NCBI RefSeq assembly: GCF_022229005.1 | Contig: NZ_JAKKFD010000056.1 | Span: 1 to 38,003, forward strand | Origin: Micromonospora trifolii | Lineage (GTDB): Bacteria > Actinomycetota > Actinomycetes > Mycobacteriales > Micromonosporaceae | Length of the DNA stretch: 38,003 nt | Direction of reading: 5' to 3' | Shown: positions 7,539 through 14,692 of the stretch, piece after piece | Layout of the letters: each line of letters opens with the position of its first letter | Position numbering within the stretch: the stretch's first letter is position 1 | Made by a program: the position numbers and the translations under genes | The notes under the pieces: generated by a model | The model's input: the letters and a program-made list of their open reading frames with translations, nothing else | Database searches by the model: none | What the model was told of the DNA's origin: nothing

Positions 7539-8489
7539 ATGGGTAAGAAGGTCACTGTCGTCGGGGCTGGCTTCTACGGCTCCACCACCGCACAGCGCCT
7601 GGCCGAGTACGACGTCTTCGACACCGTAGTGATCACCGACATCGTGGAGGGCAAGCCCGCGGGCCTCGCGCTCGACCTCAACCAGTCCCGGGCCATCGAG
7701 GGCTTCGAGACCAAGGTGGTCGGCGTGACCACCGGCCCCAACGGTGAGGGCTACGAGCAGATCGAGGGCTCCGACGTCGTCGTGATCACCGCTGGTCTGC
7801 CCCGCAAGCCAGGCATGAGCCGGATGGACCTGCTGGAGACCAACGCCAAGATCGTCCGCCAGGTCGCCGAGAACGTCGCCAAGTACGCCCCGAACGCCGT
7901 CGTCATCGTGGTCTCCAACCCGCTGGATGAGATGACCGCGCTGGCGCAGCTCGCCACCCAGTTCCCGAAGAACCGGGTGCTCGGCCAGGCCGGCATGCTC
8001 GACACCGCCCGGTTCAGCAACTTCGTCGCCGAGGCGCTGAACGTGCCGGTGGCCTCGGTACGCACGCTGACCCTGGGCTCGCACGGCGACACCATGGTCC
8101 CGGTGCCGTCGAAGAGCACCGTGAACGGCAAGCCGCTGCGCGAGGCCATGCCGGCCGAGCAGATCGAGGAGCTGGTCGTCAAGACCCGCAACGGTGGCGC
8201 CGAGGTGGTCGCGCTGCTCAAGACCGGTTCGGCCTACTACGCCCCGTCCGCCGCCGCCGCCCGGATGGCGAAGGCCGTGGCGGAGGACTCCGGCGAGGTC
8301 ATGCCGGTCTGCGCCTGGGTCGACGGCGAGTACGGCATCTCCGGTGTCTACCTGGGTGTCGAGGCCCAGATCGGCGCCGAGGGCGTCAAGCGGGTCGTCG
8401 AGACCGACCTGGACGCCGACGAGCGCGCCAGCCTCCTGGAGGCTGCCGAGGCCGTCCGCGCCAAGCAGGGCGACATCTCCAGCATGTAG
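7539..8489 (+). CDS. mdh: Malate dehydrogenase (LDH-like type)
   Basis: This 316-residue NAD-dependent enzyme oxidises malate to oxaloacetate in the TCA cycle. The Rossmann motif GAGFYGSTTAQRLA starts the protein, and Asp34 at the end of the second strand favours NAD. Substrate-binding arginines are at about 89, 95 and 158 (AGLPRKPGMSR, LDTARF), and the catalytic Asp155/His182 pair is intact (GSHGD). The PRKPGMSR loop is that of LDH-like malate dehydrogenases rather than lactate dehydrogenases, which usually carry Gln at the first Arg position. A GGGAG ribosome site lies upstream of the ATG, and a strong hairpin follows the stop. Isocitrate dehydrogenase is encoded about 1 kb away on the same strand. 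Confidence 0.93.
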   Translation: MGKKVTVVGAGFYGSTTAQRLAEYDVFDTVVITDIVEGKPAGLALDLNQSRAIEGFETKVVGVTTGPNGEGYEQIEGSDVVVITAGLPRKPGMSRMDLLETNAKIVRQVAENVAKYAPNAVVIVVSNPLDEMTALAQLATQFPKNRVLGQAGMLDTARFSNFVAEALNVPVASVRTLTLGSHGDTMVPVPSKSTVNGKPLREAMPAEQIEELVVKTRNGGAEVVALLKTGSAYYAPSAAAARMAKAVAEDSGEVMPVCAWVDGEYGISGVYLGVEAQIGAEGVKRVVETDLDADERASLLEAAEAVRAKQGDISSM

Positions 8490-8505
8490 TTCCCCGTACC
8501 AGCAC

Positions 8506-8538
8506 GAAGGGCGCGTCGGCCAAGCCGGCGCGCCCTTC
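8506..8538 (+). terminator. Hairpin terminator after mdh
   Basis: Arms GAAGGGCGCG and CGCGCCCTTC are perfect. The inner CGGC/GCCG pairs extend the stem across one T-G position to a CAA loop. It begins 17 bp past the mdh stop and lacks a T-run, as is usual in high-GC actinobacteria. Confidence 0.75.
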
Positions 8539-8610
8539 GCCGCCCCACGGCACTCTCCCCGCCCCGCCCCGCCCCCGCCCGTGATCTTGGCCGGGCCGGC
8601 CGGTGAGCGA

Positions 8611-9411
8611 TCAGTGGTGCGGGGTGAAGGGGGTGCCGAGGTGGGGGGTGGCCAGGACGGTGGGGGAGTGGGTGTTCAGGGCGGCTCGCCGGGAGACGCG
8701 GGCCTGTTCCGGGTCTTCCTCGTGGGCGTACGCCAGGTCGGGGTCGACGAGTTGCACCATGTGCACCAGCAGGTCCCCGGTGAGCAGCATCCGTTCGTCG
8801 GCCGAGGTCAGGAGCACCGACTGGTGGCCGGGGGTGTGGCCGGGGGTGGGCAGCAGACGTACCGCCGGGGTCAGGGCGGTTTCCCCGTCGACCACCCGGA
8901 GCTGGCCGGCGGCGCGTAAGGGCGCGATGAGGCCGGCCGGCAGCCCCGGGTTGAGCGTCTCCGCCGCGTCGAGTTCGGCGCGCTGTAGCAGGTAGCTCGC
9001 GTTCGGGAAGTACGGCCGACCCGGTGTGCCGGTGACCGCCCAGCCGATGTGGTCGCTGTGCAGGTGGGTCAGGACGACGGTGTCGACATCGGCCGGGTCG
9101 ATGCCCGCGGCGGCCAACTCGGCGGGCAGCCGCCCCGGCACTGGCGCCCAGCTCGCGGCGGGTGCGTCGGCCGGGCCGATCCCGGCGTCGACAACTGTGA
9201 CCGGCCCGTCGCCGGCGCGGATCGCGAAGCTGCGGAACGGCAGCCACCACTGCCCGTCGGCGGTCACCGAGTCGGGGTCGCGCCGGTCGGCCTCCGCCCA
9301 GTGCGCCGCCGTGGCCTGCGGAAACGCCTCCGCGCGGGGCTGGAAGAAGGCACCCTCACCGTCGGTGAGTGCGGTGACCGTGATAGACCCGAGGGTGCGG
9401 TTCAGTGGCAT
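8611..9411 (-). CDS. Metallo-beta-lactamase-fold hydrolase
   Basis: This predicted soluble zinc hydrolase has about 266 residues. The metal motif HLHSDHIGW gives the HxHxDH ligands. TPGHTPGHQS supplies the next His, LLTGDLLVH the bridging Asp and TPHLG the last His. The arrangement resembles lactonase-like and related MBL-fold enzymes, but the substrate cannot be predicted. The start at 9411 is uncertain: it has AATCAT six bases upstream (leaderless-style), while ATG at 9432 or even 9522 would lengthen the protein. It is transcribed away from the icd gene and ends about 120 bp from the mdh stop in convergent orientation. Confidence 0.85.
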   Translation of the reverse strand: MPLNRTLGSITVTALTDGEGAFFQPRAEAFPQATAAHWAEADRRDPDSVTADGQWWLPFRSFAIRAGDGPVTVVDAGIGPADAPAASWAPVPGRLPAELAAAGIDPADVDTVVLTHLHSDHIGWAVTGTPGRPYFPNASYLLQRAELDAAETLNPGLPAGLIAPLRAAGQLRVVDGETALTPAVRLLPTPGHTPGHQSVLLTSADERMLLTGDLLVHMVQLVDPDLAYAHEEDPEQARVSRRAALNTHSPTVLATPHLGTPFTPHH

Positions 9412-9496
9412 CGGACGATGATTCCAGGGCATTCCTGTTCCGCGCAGCCCGGTTCCGCCGGCCGGTCGAGGCCGGCTGGGGGCTGCCGGCCCAATT

Positions 9497-9514
9497 GCAG
9501 TACGCTCGTACTGC
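9497..9514. promoter_or_regulatory. Palindrome in the icd/MBL divergent promoter region
   Basis: GCAGTAC-GCTC-GTACTGC is a perfect 7-bp dyad with a four-base centre, 35 bases before the icd ATG. Its place between divergent genes suggests an operator or a promoter overlap. The regulator is unknown. Confidence 0.4.
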
Positions 9515-9548
9515 TTGAGCACGTGTCCCCCGAGAGGAGCGCCGGCCG

Positions 9549-10766
9549 ATGGCGAAGATCAAGGTAAACAACCCGGTCGTAGAACTCGACGGCGACGAGA
9601 TGACCCGGATCATCTGGAAGCAGATCCGGGAGCAGCTGATCCTGCCCTACCTCGACGTCGACCTGCACTACTACGACCTGTCGATCCAGCACCGCGACGA
9701 GACCGACGACCAGGTCACGATCGACGCCGCCAACGCCATCAAGGAGCACGGCGTCGGCGTCAAGTGCGCGACCATCACCCCGGACGAGGCCCGGGTCGAG
9801 GAGTTCGGCCTGAAGAAGATGTGGCGGTCGCCCAACGGCACCATCCGCAACATCCTCGGCGGCGTCGTCTTCCGTGAGCCGATCATCATGTCCAACGTGC
9901 CGCGGCTGGTCCCCGGCTGGACCAAGCCGATCATCATCGGCCGGCACGCCCACGGTGACCAGTACAAGGCCACCGACTTCGTCGTCCCCGGCCCGGGCAC
10001 GGTGACCATCACCTACACCCCGGCCGACGGCGGCGCGCCGATGGAGATGGAGGTCGCCAACTTCCCCGGCGGCGGCATCGCCATGGGCATGTACAACTAC
10101 GACGAGTCGATCCGGGACTTCGCCCGGGCGTCGTTCCGCTACGGACTGGACCGCAACTACCCGGTCTACCTGTCCACCAAGAACACCATCCTCAAGGCGT
10201 ACGACGGCCGGTTCAAGGACATCTTCGCCGAGGTGTTCGAGGCCGAGTTCAAGGCCGAGTTCGCCGCTGCCGGCATCACCTACGAGCACCGGCTCATCGA
10301 CGACATGGTCGCCGCCGCGCTCAAGTGGGAGGGCGGCTACGTCTGGGCCTGCAAGAACTACGACGGTGACGTGCAGTCCGACACCGTCGCGCAGGGCTTC
10401 GGTTCGCTGGGTCTGATGACCTCCGTCCTGCTCTCCCCGGACGGCCGGACCGTCGAGGCCGAGGCTGCGCACGGCACTGTCACCCGGCACTACCGGCAGT
10501 ACCAGAAGGGCGAGAAGACCTCGACCAACCCGATCGCGTCGATCTACGCCTGGACCCGGGGCCTGGCCCACCGGGGCAAGCTGGACGGCACCCCGGCGGT
10601 CACCGAGTTCGCCAACACCCTGGAGCAGGTCATCGTCGACACCGTCGAGGGCGGCCAGATGACCAAGGACCTCGCGCTGCTCATCTCGCGCGACGCCCCG
10701 TGGCTGAGCACCGACGAGTTCATGAACGCGCTCGACGAGAACCTGGCCCGCAAGATCGCTGCCTGA
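9549..10766 (+). CDS. icd: NADP-dependent isocitrate dehydrogenase (eukaryote-like homodimeric type)
   Basis: This 405-residue enzyme oxidatively decarboxylates isocitrate to 2-oxoglutarate. Length and motifs (VVELDGDEMTRIIW at the N-terminus, SPNGTIRNILGGVVFREPI around the substrate Ser/Asn/Arg, GRHAHGDQYKATDF, then AAHGTVTRHYRQYQKGEKTS for NADP binding and NPIASIYAWTRGL) match the class related to mitochondrial and cytosolic eukaryotic NADP-IDH. They do not match the monomeric actinobacterial type or the E. coli type. The GAGAGGAG ribosome site is well placed before the ATG at 9549. A 12-bp hairpin follows the stop. It works with the nearby malate dehydrogenase in the TCA cycle. Confidence 0.96.
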   Translation: MAKIKVNNPVVELDGDEMTRIIWKQIREQLILPYLDVDLHYYDLSIQHRDETDDQVTIDAANAIKEHGVGVKCATITPDEARVEEFGLKKMWRSPNGTIRNILGGVVFREPIIMSNVPRLVPGWTKPIIIGRHAHGDQYKATDFVVPGPGTVTITYTPADGGAPMEMEVANFPGGGIAMGMYNYDESIRDFARASFRYGLDRNYPVYLSTKNTILKAYDGRFKDIFAEVFEAEFKAEFAAAGITYEHRLIDDMVAAALKWEGGYVWACKNYDGDVQSDTVAQGFGSLGLMTSVLLSPDGRTVEAEAAHGTVTRHYRQYQKGEKTSTNPIASIYAWTRGLAHRGKLDGTPAVTEFANTLEQVIVDTVEGGQMTKDLALLISRDAPWLSTDEFMNALDENLARKIAA

Positions 10767-10788
10767 TCCAGGCGTACCGCGTCATCGG

Positions 10789-10816
10789 AGCCCGCCGGCA
10801 CCCCTGCCGGCGGGCT
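10789..10816 (+). terminator. Hairpin terminator after icd
   Basis: AGCCCGCCGGCA and TGCCGGCGGGCT form a perfect 12-bp stem around CCCC, about 23 bp after the icd stop. Confidence 0.8.
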
Positions 10817-10849
10817 TCGGCGTGTCCGGCGCCACCGCGCCGGTCGGCG

Positions 10850-10915
10850 TCACTGCGGCCGGCGCGCCTCGTTGACCAGGATGGACGAGATGCCAGTCGC
10901 GTCCAGGAAGGTTGA
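10850..10915 (-). pseudogene. Possible C-terminal remnant of a STAS (anti-sigma-antagonist) domain
   Basis: On the minus strand, a frame ending at the TGA at 10850-10852 reads TFLDATGISSILVNEARRPQ. This resembles the conserved STAS segment around the phosphorylatable residue (FLD-(S/A)-(S/T)-G-(I/L)-x-x-L). Upstream the frame enters a Gln/Gly/Arg-rich stretch and the galT hairpin, with no recognisable first half of a STAS domain. It therefore looks like decayed sequence rather than a live gene. The resemblance covers about 20 residues and could be chance. Confidence 0.3.
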
Positions 10916-10995
10916 CCACGGTCGACCCGCGGCACCCGTGCGCCGATCAGCCAGCCTTCCCGGCTGTGCCGTGCACAGCCAGCCGTCCCTTCCCT

Positions 10996-11023
10996 GCGGG
11001 GGGCCCTGTCCCGGGCCCCCCGC
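10996..11023 (-). terminator. Hairpin terminator after galT
   Basis: GCGGGGGGCCC and GGGCCCCCCGC form a perfect 11-bp stem with a six-base loop, about 42 bp beyond the galT stop on the minus strand. No T-run follows. Confidence 0.7.
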
Positions 11024-11064
11024 GCCCTGTTTCCCGACAAGCCCGCGCCGCGCACGGCAGGTTT

Positions 11065-12141
11065 TCAAACGGCGCGCAGCAGGTCGGCGGCGCGTTCCGG
11101 GGCGATGTCGTTGATGAAGACGCCCATCCCGGACTCCGAGCCCGCCAGGTACTTCAACTTGTCGGCGGCCCGCCGGATGCTGAACACCTGTAGGTGCAGG
11201 TGGCCCAGCTCGCGGTCGATCCGCACGGGCGCCTGGTGCCAGGCCGAGATGTACGGCATCGGCATGTCGAACAGGCCGTCGAAGCGGCGCAGCAGGTCCA
11301 GGTAGAGCGGCCCGAAGGCGTCCCGCTCGCTGTCGTCGAGCGCCGGGATGTCCGGCACCACGCGGCGCGGCGCGATGTGCACCTCGAACGGCCAGCGCGC
11401 GGCAGCCGGGACGAACGCCGTCCAGTGTTCGTTCTCGGTGACCACCCGGTCGCCGGTGGCGCGCTCGGCGGCCAGCACGTCCGCGTACAGGTTGCCCCCG
11501 CCGGTTCGCTCGGCGTGCCGGCGCGCCGCGGCCAGCAGCGCGCGGGTGCGCGGCGTCACGAAGGGGTACGCGTAGATCTGGCCGTGCGGGTGGTGCAGCG
11601 TGACACCGATCTCGACGCCCCGGTTCTCGAAGCAGAAGATCTGCTCGACGCCGGGTAGCGCGCCGAGCACCTCGGTGCGGTCGGCGAGCGCGTCCAGCAC
11701 GGTGCGGACCCGGCGCGGGGGCAGGCTGGCGAAGGAGGCGTTGTGATCCGACGTGAAGCAGACCACCTCGCACCGGCCGAGGCCCGGCCGGACCGGTGTG
11801 AACGGGGTGATCTCCCCGGGCTCCTCGGCCACCCGACCGCTCAGCGAGGGGAACCGGTTCTCGAAGACCACCACGTCGTAGTCGGGTGCGGGGATCTCGG
11901 TCAACCGGTCGCCCACCGACGGGTCGAGGGGGCACTCGTTCGCCGGCGGGAGGAAGGTGCGGGTCTGCCGGTGCACGGCGACCGCCACCCACTCGTCGGT
12001 CAACGGGTCGTAACGCAGCTGCGACGCGGGAGGAGGTGGCGGCAGGTCCCGGCGGTCCGGCTGGTCGCGGACCGCGTCGTCGCGCTCGTCGAAGTAGATC
12101 AGCTCCCGGCCGTCGGCCAGGTCGATCGCGGTGCGCTTCAC
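11065..12141 (-). CDS. galT: Galactose-1-phosphate uridylyltransferase
   Basis: This 358-residue HIT-superfamily enzyme of the Leloir pathway exchanges UMP between UDP-glucose and galactose-1-phosphate through a covalent uridylyl-histidine. The active-site HPHGQIYAYPF is present (His184-Pro-His186, the second His being the nucleophile). So are the FENRFPSLSG segment and a C-terminal HLHLQVFSIRR. It starts with a GTG that overlaps the repressor stop by four bases (GTGA), so translation is coupled. A strong hairpin follows, and no galK or galE is seen next to it, so the rest of the pathway must be elsewhere. Confidence 0.95.
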   Translation of the reverse strand: MKRTAIDLADGRELIYFDERDDAVRDQPDRRDLPPPPPASQLRYDPLTDEWVAVAVHRQTRTFLPPANECPLDPSVGDRLTEIPAPDYDVVVFENRFPSLSGRVAEEPGEITPFTPVRPGLGRCEVVCFTSDHNASFASLPPRRVRTVLDALADRTEVLGALPGVEQIFCFENRGVEIGVTLHHPHGQIYAYPFVTPRTRALLAAARRHAERTGGGNLYADVLAAERATGDRVVTENEHWTAFVPAAARWPFEVHIAPRRVVPDIPALDDSERDAFGPLYLDLLRRFDGLFDMPMPYISAWHQAPVRIDRELGHLHLQVFSIRRAADKLKYLAGSESGMGVFINDIAPERAADLLRAV

Positions 12142-12962
12142 GGCGCCGTCCCCTCAGTTGTCGGCGTGCGCGTCACGCGGCCCGCCCCTGTCGCCTTCAC
12201 CATGATCAGTTCGCCCACCTGTTCGCCGAGTACCCGTCGTGCGGGTGGAGGCAACCGGTCGTCGCTGACCAGTACGTGGGCCGCCGCCAACGCGACGATC
12301 GAGGAGATGCCGACCGTGCCCCACTTGGTGTGGTCGGCGAGCACCACCAGTTGGTCCGCCGCCGCCACGAGCGCGCGATCGGTCTCCGCTTCCATCAGGT
12401 TCGGGGTGGTGAAGCCGGCCCGCTCGGTGATGCCGTGGACGCCCAGGAAGAGCAGATCCAGGTGCAGTGACCGGACGGCCCCGACCGCGAGCGGGCCGAC
12501 CAGCGCGTCCGACGGTGTGCGTACGCCGCCGGTGAGCACCACCGTCTGGTCGGGGCGGCCGCCGGCGTGCATGATCTCGGCCACCGGCAGCGAGTTGGTC
12601 ACCACTGTCAGCTCGGGCACGTCCACCAGTCGGCGGGCCAGCTCGGCCGTGGTGGTGCCGGCGGAGAGCGCGACCGCCGCTCCCGGCCGGACCAGCTGAG
12701 CCGCCCGGTCGGCGATGGCCGCCTTCTCCGGCAGTTGGCGGACCGACTTGGCGCGGAAGCCCGGCTCGTCGGTGGAGCTTGGCCCGGTGGTGGTGGCGCC
12801 ACCGTGCACCTTGGCCAGCAGGCCGCGCTCGTGCAGCGCGTCGAGGTCACGCCGGATGGTCATGTCGGACACGCCGAACTCGCCTGCCAACTCGCTGACC
12901 CGGACGCCGCCGGTCGAGCGGACCCGCTCCAGGATGGCCGCCTGCCGCTGCTGAGCGAGCAT
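12138..12962 (-). CDS. DeoR-family transcriptional repressor, likely of galT
   Basis: This 274-residue regulator has an N-terminal DeoR helix-turn-helix (VRVSELAGEFGVSDMTIRRDLDALHERGLLAKVHGGATT, about 19-57). A DeoRC sugar-phosphate sensing domain follows, with the typical VALSAGTTTAELARRL, TVVTNSLPVAEI and LFLGVHGI segments. Such proteins repress carbohydrate genes until a phosphorylated sugar binds. GGGGAGG lies before the ATG. Because it overlaps galT by four bases, control of galactose use and autoregulation are likely. The effector, perhaps galactose-1-phosphate, is inferred from context only. Confidence 0.92.
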   Translation of the reverse strand: MLAQQRQAAILERVRSTGGVRVSELAGEFGVSDMTIRRDLDALHERGLLAKVHGGATTTGPSSTDEPGFRAKSVRQLPEKAAIADRAAQLVRPGAAVALSAGTTTAELARRLVDVPELTVVTNSLPVAEIMHAGGRPDQTVVLTGGVRTPSDALVGPLAVGAVRSLHLDLLFLGVHGITERAGFTTPNLMEAETDRALVAAADQLVVLADHTKWGTVGISSIVALAAAHVLVSDDRLPPPARRVLGEQVGELIMVKATGAGRVTRTPTTEGTAP

Positions 12963-13007
12963 CCGCCGTGCCTCCCCGAGCGTCCACGTACCCTCACGCG
13001 GTCAAAC

Positions 13008-13029
13008 GTGTTCCAACAAAGATGAACAC
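13008..13029. promoter_or_regulatory. Candidate DeoR-type operator upstream of the repressor-galT operon
   Basis: GTGTTC and GAACAC form a dyad with a ten-base A-rich spacer, 46 to 67 bp before the repressor start. DeoR-family sites often contain repeated TGTTT/TGTTC-like words, and another (GTTTGACC on the minus strand) lies beside it. The site is predicted, not shown. Confidence 0.4.
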
Positions 13030-13074
13030 TAGCGCGTGGCGCTCAGCGGTGGAAGGAACGGGTACGGCGACGCC

Positions 13075-14604
13075 TCAGGCGGTGGCGATCTTCAGCTCCA
13101 CCCAGCCGGTCTCGGTCAGGTGGTGCAGCACGGCCTGCACCGCGTCCGCCACGCTGATTGCTGTGGTGTCGAGCACCAGATCGGCGTCGGTCGGCTCCTC
13201 GTACGGGTCGTCGATGCCGGTCATCCCGGTGAGCAGGCCGGCCCGCGCTCGCGCGTACAGACCCTTGCGGTCCCGTCGCTCGCACACCTCCAGCGGGGTG
13301 GCAACGTGCACCAGCACGAAACCCGCCCCGGCGGCGAGAGCCATCTCCCGGGCGGTGGCCCGGGCCGCCGCGTACGGGGCGATCGGGCAGCAGATGCCCA
13401 CCCCATGGTGCCGGGCGATCTCGGCGGCCACCCAGCCGATCCGCCGGACGTTGAGATCCCGGTCGGCCTTGCTGAAGCCCAACCCGGCGGAGAGTTCCCG
13501 GCGCACCACGTCCCCGTCGAGCAGGGTCACCGTACGGTCGCCGCTCTCCCGCAACGCGTCCGCCAGCCCTCGGGCGATGGTCGACTTGCCGGAGCCGGAG
13601 AGGCCGGTCAGGAAGACCACCAGCCCACGCTGCCGACGCGGCGGCCGGGCCCGGGCCAACTCCCGTGCCACGGCGGGCGGGGTGTGCCACTCCGGGAGCG
13701 GGAAGCCCCGATCGAGCAGGTCGTCGATCTCCGGCTGGGTCAGCGCGAGCCGGCGGTTGCGCGGTGGGATGTCCTCCCGCCAACGCCACTGCCCATCCCG
13801 GTTGTCGTAGGCGAGTTCTCGCGGCACCAGCACCCGCAGCCCGGCGCCGGAGAGCATCTCCCCGGTGGAGAGCAGGTGGGTGACCCCGTACGCGGCCGAG
13901 ACCCGGGCGCGCAGCAACGCGTCGCTGATCTCCTCCCGGCGGTGCGACAGCGGCACCGCGACCAGGGTGGCGGGCGGCATCCGGTCCCGGGCGGCGAAGA
14001 TCGTACGGACCAGCGCCTCCGGCGGGACCCCGTCGACGCCGCCCTCGCCGACCGGGATCATCACGAGCAGATGAGCGGCCAGGGTGCGGGCGGCGTGCGC
14101 GATCTGGGCGAGCTGTGGACGATGCAGCGGCCGATCGGCGATCACCCCGAGCACCCGGCCCGGCGGCAGCAGCGCGCGGACCTCCTCCGGGTTGCGCCGC
14201 AGACGTTGGAACGGACCGTGCCCACCGTCGCCCAGCCGCCGAACCTGGCCGCCCACCCCCGCCACGCCCTCGCGCACCGGCCAGACGTCGGCCACGTCCA
14301 GGGCGGCCGCCGGAGCGCCCTCCCCGTCGGTCAGCACGAGCGCCCGCCGGGCCGGGTCGCGCGGATCGAAGCTCTGCGCCAGCGCGGCCGGCACCTGGAG
14401 GACGACAGCTACCTGCCACGGTGTGCCGTCGGCCAGCCGGGCGCGCCGGCTGACCGAGACCAGGTCGGCGCGGGTCATGAAACCGGTCAGAGGGGCGTAC
14501 GCGCCGGTCAGCAGCAGCTCCAGATCCGCGAGCTCACCGGGACGTGGCGTGTACGCCGGTGCGTCCCGTAGCACCTCGTCGGGCAGCACCCAGCCGTTGC
14601 TCAT
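13075..14604 (-). CDS. cysC: APS kinase fused to a degenerate ATP-sulfurylase-like domain
   Basis: The C-terminal third (about 325-509) is a complete adenylylsulfate kinase, which makes PAPS, the sulfate donor. It has P-loop GLSGSGKST (about 334-342), LLDGDVVRRELSAGLGFSKADR, an IAPY segment, and KGLYARARAGLLTGMTGIDDPYE. The first 320 residues align in order with ATP sulfurylase (PUA-like start LLTGAYAPLTGFM; end PEWHTPPAVARELA). The sulfurylase nucleotide motifs are altered, though: VIADRPLHRPQ where QxRNPxHxxH is expected, MIPVGEGG for HPLVG, and THLLSTGEM for the GRDHAG segment. I infer an active kinase with a non-catalytic sulfurylase half. The start at 14604 drops a non-conserved 17-residue extension. 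It follows the glycosyltransferase gene by 88 bp. Confidence 0.9.
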   Translation of the reverse strand: MSNGWVLPDEVLRDAPAYTPRPGELADLELLLTGAYAPLTGFMTRADLVSVSRRARLADGTPWQVAVVLQVPAALAQSFDPRDPARRALVLTDGEGAPAAALDVADVWPVREGVAGVGGQVRRLGDGGHGPFQRLRRNPEEVRALLPPGRVLGVIADRPLHRPQLAQIAHAARTLAAHLLVMIPVGEGGVDGVPPEALVRTIFAARDRMPPATLVAVPLSHRREEISDALLRARVSAAYGVTHLLSTGEMLSGAGLRVLVPRELAYDNRDGQWRWREDIPPRNRRLALTQPEIDDLLDRGFPLPEWHTPPAVARELARARPPRRQRGLVVFLTGLSGSGKSTIARGLADALRESGDRTVTLLDGDVVRRELSAGLGFSKADRDLNVRRIGWVAAEIARHHGVGICCPIAPYAAARATAREMALAAGAGFVLVHVATPLEVCERRDRKGLYARARAGLLTGMTGIDDPYEEPTDADLVLDTTAISVADAVQAVLHHLTETGWVELKIATA

Positions 14605-14692
14605 CCACACCCCCCACTCGCTGACCGGCACACAGTTTCGCAGCCGACCGCCCATCGGTCGAGGGCGCCACTCCAGGACCCCCGCGGGCGGA

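Noticed and set aside
8560..8582. C-rich tract as a possible regulatory element
   Set aside because: It is a simple low-complexity stretch between convergent genes with no symmetry or conserved word.
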